Of a DNA stretch of 32,285 nt, positions 17,401 through 26,490 are shown piece by piece. Numbering within the stretch: position 1 is the stretch's first letter; each line of letters opens with the position of its first letter. Source of the DNA: Choristocarpus tenellus KU-1152 (taxonomy: Eukaryota > Phaeophyceae). Position numbers and translations under genes: made by a program. The notes below the pieces were generated by a model that saw only the letters and a program-made list of their open reading frames with translations, made no database searches and was not told the origin of the DNA. Where the stretch lies: contig CAXNAD020000073.1 in NCBI GenBank assembly GCA_964200185.2, positions 1 through 32,285 on the forward strand, given 5' to 3'.

Positions 17401-20346
17401 CATGCTGCAGACAGGTACCAAGTATGCCCTGCCCTGTAAATACGTATCAGGTGGTATTGTGTATGTATTGCTCATTTTGTTTTGTTGCAACTCATTCTAC
17501 TTGTAATAGTTTGCAACTGACAACAGGAAGGTTGTAATAATAATAATACTAATAAAAATAATACTAATCGTCTTCAATGGCTGCGCACCATGTTTGAATG
17601 CTGAATTGACTCTTCATTCATTTTCTGTTACTCTAACTGTTTCCAAGAATCGTTCCCTCTTCCAGTTCTTATCTCTCAGCCGGTTCCTTTCACTGATTTC
17701 CACTGACTAATTGTGACAGTTAATGGAGTGCTTATCTTTGGGGTCGGAAAGACTTGAGTGCATTTTAGGGTGGTTCAGTTCCTGTATCGCAAATATACCC
17801 TACTGTTGTGCTTAGAGGTACTGAGGCTGAGGAGGTAACTCCATCACTCCATCACTGTAAAGTTGAAGTGATACCTTAGTGTTCAAATCGTGGTGGTAGG
17901 TCACTTTTCCCATGTGGTTGCTTGGTACCACGAGAATAATGCACCCCGTATTCCAATCCAACTTAGGGTTACTGTTTTGAGTGAGAGTAAGAATGGTGTC
18001 CAATTCTCCTGTTGGTGTGGTGTTCTTGCGAAGAGGGCATTGCAGTGGAAATGATACACTCAAAGGCAAGAGATAAAACACACTGCACAAGATGAACACA
18101 CGGTGCATGTGATTTGACTCGGCTGTAGAGGAGTAGGGAGAGTTGATGAACAATGTAGTATCTGAATCTGTAATGCATGAGAAGCAATGCCCTGACCTTA
18201 GTGCCAGGTGAATCAAGTTAGAACTACAATTTAGGCTAGTCCAGGCTAACATGAAAATGATGGTATTAGTTTCCCCAGAGAGGTCAAAGTATCTGGGGGG
18301 GGGGTGTCGGCATCCTTTTTTCACCCTTTTTTCGATTTTCACTTTTTTGATGCGATTTGGTCGCACGTGTCGGATTTGAAATGTCAGCAGAAACAGAAGT
18401 TATTTGACTGAAACAGACGCTCCCTCACAAACCACCCCCCCACCCCCTCTCCCAGATACTTTGACCCAGAGGCAATTGGAACAGTTTTTGCAAAATATAC
18501 TCTGGGGAAGATAACATGCTTTGCAAGATTGACATTAGCTGAGCTTCTTGGTATTGTGCCTGTTGTAGAAGGATTAGGTCAGACTGTGCCTGTACATTGT
18601 CGAACACTTTGAAGTATTGACGTAACTTTGATTTGTCCCTGTAAAAGAGAACACTCTATAAAGGAAAGGGTAATAGTCTATACTTGAAAGGGAGAATATT
18701 CTTAGTCAGAACAGCACACTTTTGCTAAATTTATAGTGAGCAATACAGATATCCCTGCCCTTGTTTCTGTATGTGTTTCATTTTGGGGCTCCTCGACTAT
18801 TTAGTACTTGCCGAACAAAGCTTAACCTGTTGTATGTTGATTCTATATCTGCATCTCTTGGCTACCTGCTGTGTTTGCTTTTGACCTCTGAATGACTGCT
18901 CAGGTTGATATTCTTCACCTTCCTTGTGTTTTACGTGGTTCGCTCCTGTATGCAAACAGGAACAGAGGTATGCACTTTTATCATGATCACATTTACTCTG
19001 AGCACCATTTCGCTGCACCTACAGGACTGTAAAAATTCCTGGAATAAACAGGATCCGCAATCCTGTTGGAGAGTTCTACACATAAATGAAGTTTGTGCTC
19101 CATGGTAGTACAAGTGCAGAGTCATTTGTAGTGCAAAAATCGTAAAACAAGCAAAGAAGATTTTGATTATGTAATCGTTGCGGTATATTCTAACCCGAAC
19201 CCTAACCCTGAATACATCCAGTGACAAATTGTACTATCACAATGCTGAACTTCTATGAATATCCATGGACAGGAATGTTGGTGTGTCCCTGTAAGTGGAT
19301 TTCAATTTACTCCAAACCAAGAATTACTCAGAATGGCCCTAGCTTCAGTATGTTGCTGATATAGCACATGCTCTTTGGTAGTATTACAAACCAAATGTCA
19401 CTTGCGCATGACCCCAGTTCTCACTTCTCTTGTATGATGTAATATTCCCTCCAGGATTTCCTCTTTGTACTGTGGCCCCTTTCACCGATTTGACAGACTG
19501 AACCACAAATATGAGTAGCAAGAGCATAACGGCTGTATCTTGTTTAACTTCCCCTTGGTATCTTGGTCAAAACGTATTTCTTACACATTTACCACTTTTT
19601 TCCGTGCTGTGGATGCCTGGTCAAATCTTTGGTAGTGGGGTCAGTTTGAAGACTGTGGTTGAAGCATCCTCTTCATTGAAATAAAGGATTGGTACTAGGA
19701 CAATTGTAGAAATGGCCAAAGCCTCCTGTAGCAACCAACCTGGAAATGATCATTTTTTCAATTAACTGCCTTCAGTGTGTATAATCCTTGCCTTACCAGG
19801 TGCTAAGGTCTGCTGTTTATGCAGTTTACCTCCAATTTGTGGACAATCCACACAGCTTGGGAGAGGTACGTGACTTGGAAAAATGTAGCATTGCTTGTAG
19901 ATGTGGAGTGTGTATTTTAGAAGTTGCTGGGTTGTGATCTGTGGCATCAAATATAGACTGTGCATTGAGTTGTGATCCAATCTCCAATCAAGGAAAGAAA
20001 GGCAGTATTGGAGATTCACCAATACTTCAGAGATGGTCAAATACCTACAACCCACTGTAGAGTTCTATTTCCAGTACTCCTGAAATACTGCATTGCCAAT
20101 AATGTGTGCAGCCGGGCTTTCTGTATTGGTAGTGACAAGTGCAATATATGTTGTCTTTCCATTTTGCTAAAATTTTGTCAGTGCAGACCCTTTTTATCAT
20201 GTTTCTCGCTTTCTGAACCTCTGTGCTCTCTTCTGTTCTTGCTCTGTGTGACGTCCTATCAGCGGTTCTCCCTTATCTACCACCGCCTTGAGCGTGTTTC
20301 AGAGTTATGGAAATACCAGGATCAACTGTGGGGTGTGCAGGTCTAG
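8225..20346 (+). CDS. SLC44-like: SLC44/choline transporter-like (CTL) membrane protein, 10 exons, 5' end unresolved
   Basis: Joined exons: 8225-8438, 8918-9050, 13036-13224, 13681-13959, 14241-14348, 15680-15825, 17241-17414, 18904-18967, 19800-19865, 20263-20346. All phases agree and 484 codons precede TAG. I recognise the choline-transporter-like domain (Pfam Choline_transpo) by the order of its segments. These are: a membrane pair before an amphipathic stretch (LVDMVVEVLGEVRGAAGVP); a helix ending FNLYWTCQ; VFRGIMVVFVSGTMSS; the hallmark LTSSFGSACKGAILSP; FESLTRGYHDLALVHVGAYS; VDEVWKLLRQSG; and the C-terminal VLRSAVYAVYLQFVDNP. Known members are multi-pass plasma-membrane or organelle proteins linked to choline or ethanolamine transport; the substrate here is not shown. 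Odd points: introns up to 3,985 nt loaded with telomeric tracts and mobile debris, and a long acidic insert in exon 13681-13959. The N-terminal exon(s), with the first membrane segment and the start codon, are missing from this model. Confidence 0.8.
8846..8892. repeat. CCCTAA tract upstream of exon 8918-9050
   Basis: Nearly eight perfect CCCTAA units lie at the 3' end of the intron 8439-8917. The last CTAAC is about 30 nt from the acceptor AG at 8916-8917, the usual branch-point distance. Confidence 0.95.
8918..9050 (+). CDS. CTL exon b: membrane helix and amphipathic linker
   Basis: The acceptor is TTGTTGTTAG and the donor ATG/GTGAGT. It encodes VGILAFSRVHWPLAVVLGVM, then a basic turn (RWGTRLKDSRHF) and LGMLVDM, which continues into the next exon as VVEVLGEVRG. 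Telomeric tracts of opposite orientation lie on both sides. Confidence 0.75.
9058..9526. repeat. TTAGGG tracts at the start of the 4-kb intron
   Basis: TTAGGG units lie at 9058-9072 (seven bases after the donor), 9133-9169 (six units), 9332-9345 and 9494-9526 (over five units). Short CCCTAA at 9481-9486 precedes the last one, giving a small inverted pair. Confidence 0.9.
9527..11240. other. Intron interior, no gene seen
   Basis: This lies inside the transporter intron 9051-13035. Open frames are short and unconvincing on both strands. A TTAGGG fragment lies at 10439-10455. Confidence 0.5.
11250..12000 (-). pseudogene. Broken gag-like ORF of a retroelement, in transporter intron
   Basis: On the minus strand, 11641-11417 encodes a coherent charged sequence (for example ERLSLLPNLTLSRAYVGEIN). 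After a frameshift, a second frame runs to TAA at 11250-11252 and ends RYGRAGHKSLAC. The spacing matches a CCHC zinc knuckle (C-x2-C-x4-H-x4-C) of retrotransposon Gag proteins, but the first two cysteines are tyrosines (TAT at 11316-11318 and 11307-11309). Upstream, to about 12000, more coding debris is broken by stops. It holds a 20-bp direct duplication (ATCTTCATTTATTGATTGAT near 11662 and 11722). I see no LTRs and no reverse transcriptase nearby. It is probably a dead insertion that lengthened this intron. Confidence 0.45.
12269..12307. repeat. Perfect 32-bp telomeric palindrome
   Basis: Positions 12269-12300 form a perfect palindrome. GGTTAGGGTTAGGTTT meets its exact reverse complement at 12284/12285, and further CCCTAA units continue to 12307. 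It lies inside the 4-kb transporter intron. Confidence 0.95.
12501..12724. repeat. Short TTAGGG fragments
   Basis: Telomeric fragments lie at 12501-12517 and 12700-12724, about 300 nt before exon 13036. No gene is seen around them apart from the intron. Confidence 0.8.
13036..13224 (+). CDS. CTL exon c: two membrane helices
   Basis: The exon starts after TTTTTGGAG (an unusual GAG acceptor, but the only AG after the in-frame TGA at 12997) and ends CAG/GTACGC. It encodes VVEVLGEVRGAAGVP, a helix (ILILLLQVMYLIWW), a Ser/Gly-rich loop and a helix ending FNLYWTCQ. The Tyr-Trp-Thr pattern at this point is typical of CTL proteins. Confidence 0.75.
13681..13959 (+). CDS. CTL exon d: helix followed by long acidic insert
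   Basis: The acceptor is TTTCCGGCAG and the donor AGG/GTGAGG. It opens with VFRGIMVVFVSGTMSS, matching the helix after the CTL Tyr-Trp-Thr motif. About 75 polar residues follow (for example GYLDEYDEYLNDDVLVGEGG) where relatives usually have a short loop with a tryptophan-aromatic pair. Strongly acidic and Ser/Gly-rich, so probably disordered. Confidence 0.75.
14241..14348 (+). CDS. CTL exon e: family hallmark
   Basis: The acceptor is TTCTTGTCAG and the donor CAG/GTAAGC. It encodes ENTLVENTLV and then AVYLRIALTSSFGSACKGAI. The SFGS-x-C-x-G-A pattern is the strongest signature of the CTL family here. The exon starts with a 15-bp unit repeated in tandem (ENTLV twice), a recent in-frame duplication at the splice border. 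Confidence 0.8.
14780..14801. repeat. G-rich tract
   Basis: Runs of 10, 5 and 5 G separated by single A, inside intron 14349-15679. It could form a G-quadruplex in DNA or pre-mRNA. No other function is seen. Confidence 0.8.
15094..15214. repeat. Telomeric tract between ~40-bp direct repeats
   Basis: TTTGTTCACATGATTGGTAG and its continuation to CAGCTTG (15096-15134) recur with small changes at 15172-15212. A TTAGGG tract of about five units (15139-15169) lies between. It is in intron 14349-15679. Confidence 0.85.
15680..15825 (+). CDS. CTL exon f
   Basis: The acceptor is TCCCTCCAG and the donor ACAG/GTATAC. It encodes LRSMVTCLTSRVR, a basic Gly/Ser loop and CVDAFESLTRGYHDLALVHV. In CTL proteins this is the cytosolic loop with a conserved Cys, followed by an Asn/His-x-x-Ala-x-Val helix. 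The last codon (AG + T) is Ser across the intron. Confidence 0.75.
15903..16341. repeat. Sparse telomeric fragments in intron 15826-17240
   Basis: TTAGGG at 15903-15927 and CCCTAA at 16329-16341. A frame at 16281-16469 with an acceptor-like CTCTCAG is open, but the flanking exons join in phase without it, so I leave it out. Confidence 0.7.
17241..17414 (+). CDS. CTL exon g
   Basis: The acceptor is TTTTAATAG and the donor ACAG/GTACCA. It encodes TAYSPAVDEVWKLLRQSG, a short loop and a membrane helix (WLSVSMAVLTAAAIGAA). It matches the CTL segment in which an aromatic-Ser motif leads to an amphipathic stretch and a helix. AG at its end joins G at 18904 to give Arg. Confidence 0.75.
17524..17569. 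repeat. AT-rich simple sequence (AAT)n
   Basis: Imperfect AAT/ACTAAT repeats lie in the transporter intron 17415-18903. No function is evident. Confidence 0.7.
18281..18466. mobile_element. MITE-like element with terminal inverted repeats
   Basis: GGTCAAAGTATCTGG at 18282-18296 is exactly inverted at 18452-18466, and both ends run inward into G-rich/C-rich tracts (ten G at 18295-18304). CAGAG flanks both sides (18276-18280 and 18467-18471), a plausible 5-bp target duplication. The inside (about 150 bp) has T-rich stretches and no ORF. It sits in intron 17415-18903. The same terminal sequence recurs at 32211-32245. Size and structure fit a non-autonomous DNA transposon; the superfamily is not identifiable. 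Confidence 0.7.
18904..18967 (+). CDS. CTL exon h: membrane helix
   Basis: The acceptor is TGCTCAG and the donor GAG/GTATGC. It encodes LIFFTFLVFYVVRSCMQTGT followed by Glu. It joins in phase to VLRSAVYAVY, giving the last CTL helix and the acidic/polar motif after it. Confidence 0.7.
19192..19211. repeat. Degenerate CCCTAA fragment
   Basis: TAACCCGAACCCTAACCCTG in intron 18968-19799. It is the last telomeric fragment before a long stretch without any. Confidence 0.85.
19800..19865 (+). CDS. CTL exon i: conserved C-terminal motif
   Basis: The acceptor is CCTTACCAG and the donor GAG/GTACGT. It encodes VLRSAVYAVYLQFVDNPHSL. The family has a matching stretch here, usually ending in a Cys-Phe-x-Glu-Asp-type motif; this copy has Gln-Phe-Val-Asp-Asn. 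Confidence 0.75.
20263..20346 (+). CDS. CTL terminal exon
   Basis: The acceptor is GTCCTATCAG. It encodes RFSLIYHRLERVSELWKYQD and then QLWGVQV, with TAG at 20344-20346. The charged amphipathic end fits a cytosolic C-terminus. An alternative donor (CAG/GTCTAG) is poor. Confidence 0.65.
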   Translation, partial: RFSLIYHRLERVSELWKYQDQLWGVQV

Positions 20347-22190
20347 CTTTCTAGTATGTGTCAATCTCGAGCGGTCGATGGTGTTTTGGCTTGGGAAGTT
20401 GACAAAGAGGGGTGAAACATCTGACACAGTGAAAATTGAGGCACTAGCAACACACACATGCTGGAGGACGTCCAATACAGCTGGATTCGTAGGGGACTTG
20501 AATTTTAGAGAGTAGGAAGGTGATCATGGTCAGGTGTATAGGTCAGGTGATAGACTGACACATGGCATCAAAGAGTAAAAACCAGGAAATTTCCTCCTTC
20601 AAATTGGAGATGTTTTGAAGTAGATATCAAATTGTGTCATATCTTGTTCGCATCAAGAGTTAGGTGCTGTGCAACCATCACCATACCTGCGTGGCTTTAT
20701 TGTGACAGCAGGATGAAGGCACATTCAGTGTTCTGTGTTTTCTGACTTCTTCTGCCTTCTTCTGTTGGGTGACCAGGCATGTTGAGACATGGAGGACCAC
20801 ATACGTTCCCCTCTCTCATACCTCAATCAAAAGTTTGGATTTTGCAGCACTTCAGTAGCAAGTTTCCTTGAGAACCAGAAAGGATGTCTGTAAAAATGCT
20901 AAGTCTTGCATATAGTATGTGTCAACCTTTCAAGTGTTGGGTCAAGTGCAATGGCTACCCATACTTAACGTCTATTGGTATTTTCATAAATGTACTAAGT
21001 TCCACTAAAGGGTGGATTGTAGAGTCTTGCACCATTATGTCGGCAATGGAGAATTTAGTGTACACTGAATGGTGAAAAACCTCCTGGAGCAGACATTCCA
21101 CCATGGTCCATTATAGCATGAATACGAGCGTTCTGTTTTTCTTACAAAAGGACTCGCAAAAGGAGAGTTCTCCATTGTAGTATAGGTCGGTTGCAGCAAA
21201 AGGACAATGAGATGCAAGCAATTATTATGTGGAGTCATACTCTTGATACTCTGCGATTATGATTGTGTACTTCTAGTAACGTGCACCAGGGGATGTTGAC
21301 TGTCTGTCTCCCGTTATTGCAATCCCTTCGGTTAGTGTGACAATGGCATGAGTTTGAAAGTAGGAAGGTGAAGCAAGCAAAAGAGATATATGAATGCTCC
21401 TGGTAGTGGTGAGCTCGGCTAGTTCAAGATCACAAGTGCAAGTATGGCCTGGTATTGTGTTGACACAAGATTTTTGTGATAAGAATGAAATCTCGTATCA
21501 ACTAATGCTAGAGGGACAACAAAAGATACATCGATGACTAAGTGTGAACTGAATCTCCATCGTACTGTTGTCAGTTTATTTCAGTCATACAATACCATCA
21601 ACGAGTTGAAAGGGCTTACTTTTTCTGTTCACCAGGCTAGAGGGAAGTCCTCACAGTGATAGAAGTTTTGTAGTTCACTTGTACACTTGCAACAGCCTAC
21701 ACTACACATAATTCAACTTTCATGAGCAAGTCCTGAAAGTCTAGTTTAAGGCACGGTATAGGAGTGGACGAAGGTGGGATGTTTTGGATGAATGTGGAGT
21801 GTAATGGAGGTGGAGCATTTTAGGAGGATTGTTGTGCGAGTGGATTTGCAGAAATTGGTTGGCGGTTGGATGAGTGGAAAATGGCGACATAGTTGGAGTA
21901 AAAAAGATGGTTGTGACGATGGTGTGATACGGAGTGGTTCGACGTCAGTTGAGGCATGGAGTGGATGCACAGCTAAGACCAGGTCAAATAATTAATTCAG
22001 AACTTGTGAGGAAGGCAAAACAATGACTAATCAAATTGTGGAAAACAGGGTTGTTTGTCACCATATCGTTACTGCCGCATGTCATATACCGACATATCGG
22101 TTGAGGTTCTTTTCTGAGATTTCGGTTCAACTGTGGTGGATCTTAGGAATGAAGTTTCTGCGACTGCTTGTGGCATATCTCCAATGTCAG
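20347..22190. other. No gene supported
   Basis: I find no exon with good borders, no telomeric repeat and no clear repeat. Open frames of 60 to 75 codons on both strands look random. Confidence 0.5.
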
Positions 22191-22199
22191 GGGTTTCTA

Positions 22200-22922
22200 T
22201 CCTAAACCCCATCCGAACCGTCATCCTCCCCACTTCCTCACTCAGTACTTGTCCTTGTGTCCAACCTTAAACTCTCGTCTCATTACGGTTCGTCTTGGTT
22301 CATCTGGTCTGATTTGCTTGGTGATCGATTGTCTTCGCCACCCTTCCCTCTGTGAATCACGCCTTCACAGAATTACACCTTTCACAAATAGTATCAGCCC
22401 TGTCACAGTGGACAGGAATCTCCGCATGGATCTGGTGTTCAATGCAGGGGCGCTGGCGGACGCTGGAACAGCCCCCTACAGGGACAAAGGCCTTCTACTC
22501 GAAGTCACATTTGCAGAGGTACAGGCAACCTCCCACCCTACCCACTCATCCACCAGCAAGCAATGGTGTAGCTGCTGCTGCAGCTGAGGCACGAAAGTGC
22601 ACCCACTACGAGTATTCTTTTGATCCTCGTAGTTATAATAACCTCAACACCTTCATGGTTGAAAGTTTTGGGCGCCTCAGCAACCAAGCGGAATGTTTCC
22701 TGGATGAGCTGGCTACTCACGTGGTAGGGGGGCAAGGGGCAGGAGGTTGTGGCAGGAAAGAAAGGAGTAGTTAAATCCTGGCTACGCCAAATTGCCTCGG
22801 TACCTACGCAAGTGGTACTATCCAGACGTGTCATGCGTTTTAAGATGGTATCACCAGGAAGATGGGCACGGAGGGGCTTATTGGATTCTGGGGATGCTGT
22901 TGAAACATTAGTAAACCCCTGA
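22200..22922 (+). pseudogene. Frameshifted C-terminal remnant of a retroelement reverse-transcriptase protein
   Basis: Three overlapping frames read as one protein with two frameshifts. The first contains RNLRMDLVFNAGALADAGTA and YRDKGLLLEVTFAEVQA. The second contains NGVAAAAAEARKCTHYEYSF and then FMVESFGRLSNQAECFLDEL. The third reads KKGVVKSWLRQIASVPTQVV, then LSRRVMRFK, ending TGA at 22920-22922. The series D-x-L, a D-V/L-T motif, an Ala-rich spacer with Ala-Arg-Lys, and the F-x-V-E-S/T-F-G-R-L motif recalls the region after the reverse transcriptase in many protist and algal retroelement proteins. The match is from memory. No polymerase motif is present, so the copy is dead or 5'-truncated. 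Confidence 0.55.
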
Positions 22923-23677
22923 GCTACCGATTACTACTGTTTCAACAGATGCCTCCCTAGGTCCTCCCCCTGGGGCATAGGTATAGGTAGATTGGAGACA
23001 CAGGAAGGCAGTAGTACAATATAGATAGTGGTGAAGGAACAAATAGATTAGTCTTTCACATGTATGACATTTATTTCCTTAGGGCTTACACTGACAATGT
23101 GTATAGTTTTCATTGCTTTCCCCCCTGACACATCTTCAAAATATCCGAGAGCATAATAAAAGAGTAAAACCATAGTACATACATATAATCTTGGTATAAC
23201 TTACACAATATTACAAAAGAAATTTGTTCCTACACTCAAACAGACACAAGGCATCTATAGGGTTAGTGTGTGAAAACATTTATTTCTAGTATGTGATGGT
23301 GGGGTGAAAGAGAATAAAATTACCTTCGTTCCTCCTCATGGTTCCCCCACATTCGATACGTTCGAGTGTTTGGAATCGAAGAGACTTTCGTAAAGGAACC
23401 ATCCCCTGGATGTTAGCTTGTGGGGATGCTGATGTTCAAGGTTATCCCTCTTCACGAATTATTTCGCTTTTGACTCTCTTTCTGTGAGAAGAGCTATCTT
23501 GCCTTGAGGTGGAACAGGTGAAGGGTACAAAACCCAGCTCTTGTGAGCTAACCAACACAGTAATCCCACAAACGCGGCGTGATTTCAATGTCTCTTGAGA
23601 GTCGTTGATTGCCTCCTTGACGCATTGGCCTACGATCTTCCATCGTCAGCATCTTACACAAGAGAACTACAGGGCTG
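22923..23677. other. Intergenic, upstream of the small gene
   Basis: AT-rich at about 23040-23320, with a repeated ACATTTATTT (near 23068 and 23277). No TATA box or other promoter element can be assigned. No gene is seen. Confidence 0.5.
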
Positions 23678-24577
23678 ATGGTGTCGGCTTCAACCGAGCA
23701 GCATGAGTTCGCAATATCGTTTGCAGATCAGCGGGGCTTCGCCGCCCAAGTGGCCAAGGAGAAGGCGGCTATCGAAGCATCGAGGCTTGATGTGAGTTTC
23801 CGATACAGAGATAACCCTTCTTTCTCATATGTCTCAAAGGAGATGCCGAGCTATACACATGGCCAACATCTCAACAATTGATAAATGTGCTCAGTCAAAC
23901 AGAAATTGCATTTTCCTATAACAGAATCCAGTGTATCACGGATTCTCCCTACGGGATGAACATCATGCCCTCAAAATTTGCACGGCTGCCTTTCATGCGA
24001 ACGAGTTCGCCCAGAATATTGTATGTAGGGGAAATCGAAATCCATCTTTACTAATGTAACAGAATAAGAAGATATCGTCTCATTTCATTGCTTTCCGAGG
24101 ATGGCGTAGGTGGGGCTGACAGCAGAAGAGACTCATATGCTGGTACCTCTTCTGTAAAAATAGGAACAGGTCGAGTAGGTCTCCTATTACATGATTCTTT
24201 ACTGTTCAAAAAGTACGAGTCCTTACCTTTTGTCCTTCAAGTCCCTGTTGTTCGAACACCTGATGTGATAAAATGCCTTTGCCTCATTGGCAGCACGAAC
24301 AGTGGGAGCGGCATTGGCATTGTGAGAATCGAAGGGTGAGGGAGCACTATTCAGCCGATGGGAGACAGACATTTGCTCTCACCTTCTTCAATGGGAAGAA
24401 GCCAGGGTAAGTGTCTCAGAAAGAACAGACCTCATACTTTATGCTTCAGTATGTAGGGAATGAGTTCTCTCAGAAATATAACCTTCTAATCAGATTTCCT
24501 TCAGCGTTGTAGATATATCTTCTGTGGTGCTTAGTTGGTTCGAATGCCAGTGGATCCCAGCTATTCAACAGATTTAA
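23678..24577 (+). CDS. Four-exon gene, 131-aa protein of unknown function
   Basis: Exons 23678-23791, 23925-24020, 24294-24406 and 24505-24577 join in phase from ATG to TAA. Donors are GTGAGT, GTATGT and GTAAGT; acceptors are AACAG, GGCAG and TTCAG. Codon usage and composition look genuine. The protein has a charged helical N-terminal half (GFAAQVAKEKAAIEASRLD), then SLRDEHHALKICTAAFHANE. Next come a Trp/His-rich stretch (HEQWERHWHCENRRV), then FALTFFNGKKPGVVDI, and a hydrophobic end with two Trp. I see no signal peptide and no clear membrane helix, and I do not recognise a family. An extra exon at 24063-24105 is possible but breaks the phase. AATAAA at 24626 fits the poly(A) signal. Confidence 0.65.
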
Positions 24578-24625
24578 TCAGCGCCGATTATCTAATAATA
24601 TGTTGATATTGATGAGCTATGTGAG

Positions 24626-24631
24626 AATAAA
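24626..24631 (+). terminator. AATAAA polyadenylation signal
   Basis: AATAAA lies 49 nt after the stop codon of the small four-exon gene, the expected place for its 3' end. Confidence 0.55.
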
Positions 24632-26490
24632 AGCTGTTTTTAGTAAAAAGTAATGTGGAGAACCAGTTGATACACATCATTCAAGAAGTCATAGCCAACA
24701 GAGTTGCCCAGTAAATCACAAGCCAGTTTTTCGACCAAGGCATAGTACCCCTATGATGTTGTATACTATACTTTGTACCTCTCATACGTTTTTACTGGAT
24801 ACTGCTCTTCTACATCAGTGCAACAGTGATCATATGGAGTAATGAAGCATAGAGGTGTACAGGAGCCCCAGTGATCAGCCATCGCATTACCATCTATTTA
24901 CAGGGAAATACTCCTGCCCCTTTGGTCGTGTTCTAGGAGGGAATGCTGCAATCCTATTGCAAGGGATGTGGGAATCCCAATGGAAGAAGCTCTCCCCCTT
25001 CACACGGTCAAAGCAAACTTTGAAGAAAGTTTTATTGCCATATTCATAGAGACTGCATTATTCACAGTCCGCCTCACTTATCACACCCATTGACATGAGA
25101 AATATGACCTCATCATATTAAAGGTTAGCCTTACTACCCCTTCGCCTGTAGGGTGTTTCAAATGAAAAAAATATGTACACCAGCAACACAGTTGAACTAC
25201 ACTCTGGCAATTGTCCAGAAAATGCTATACAAGAAACATATCTCAGCTGGGCCTACAAACAGTGTGTTGATACCACTTGAGGAGGATGCAACATAGCATC
25301 CCGTCCATTCCCCATGTTGGCAGGAGGAGTATGGAAGGCGAGGAAATTTGCTGAGAGCTTGCTTGTGCATGTATCATATTGAGGGACAATATTGCATCTT
25401 GGCGTGTTCTATGACATATAGAGGGAGATATGGAAGTAAGGTACTTCTCATGGATGCAGAGGGTCTAATACCACATAAACGTGCCAACTGTGTGTCCTCA
25501 ATTCTCTACTACAGAGCTCAGAATGGCATCATTTTGTTGTTACAAATACCTCCCATTTGTCAATGAAGCTAAAGCACCCATAGAGTACCCTGGCAGACAA
25601 TGTGGGAGACATATTGGCACCATATTTTTTACAGAACTTCTCATTGCAGGGGTGCATCGCTTGTTGCCCTATGCAATGACACACACATTCCAATTCCAAT
25701 GAAAGACCTGACCTTCCAGTCACAATTGACACTAAACTGGACAGGAAAACAGAATGCCTGGCATTGGATTATCTAATGGCTGCGCAATACTTGAAGTCAA
25801 GAACTATCAAGGCAGAGCCTTCAAGCGATATGGTGAGGTAGACAATTAATGATGGAGTCAAAATCAGAAACCGATTAATCAAGAGTTCGATATACCTTCA
25901 AGCACAAATACAGTACTGTGGTATGTAGATTACACCTGAATGCATCAGAAATGCGACACTATTTTGCTAAGCACATCTTTCCCGCAGAATATATAGGAAT
26001 ACGTTATTTCCGTATGCATCAAGCCCAGGGAAAAGTTGGGTGCACTTAACTGTTGATAAATTGTTCTGTCAACTCCTGTATCCATTGCAATGGACCCCAA
26101 AAGCCATTTGGGATTACTTTAGACTACCAGAGTTGGTGATCTTACAACCACACGGTTCAGCAGTCTATGATGGTCGCTAGTTTATATACCCTGGTTCACG
26201 TTTTGGGGTTTGGGCATCTGGAAGTCTCCAATTATTTGAGACTCCTGGCAACTGCAAGTTGCCATACGGTATGTCTCTGTAGGCAGATGGATGAAACGTG
26301 TACTCTCTACATTGATTTTGATATGCTTCTGGGGGAAGAGTAATACAGTTCATATTTTTGGGTTGCTACCTACTAGTAGGTACTCTGTCCAAGACTATGC
26401 AACAAACTTCGATCTAAGCAAATTACCTCTGCAAGTTCCATTTTCCAAATATGAACTATCAAACTTACATTATCCTGCACTCGATCATTC
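24632..26490. other. No gene supported; short open frames
   Basis: Frames of 60 to 75 codons (24855-25049, 25348-25566, 25481-25702, 26291-26494) look partly protein-like, but I cannot link them by splice sites and recognise no motif. They may be debris of a mobile element or an unrecognised gene. No telomeric repeat is present. Confidence 0.4.

Noticed and set aside
24063-24105. Extra exon in the small gene (NKKISSHFIAFRGW)
   Set aside because: It reads well but leaves phase 1, while the next exon needs phase 0. Direct joining of 24020 to 24294 keeps the frame. Kept only as an alternative.
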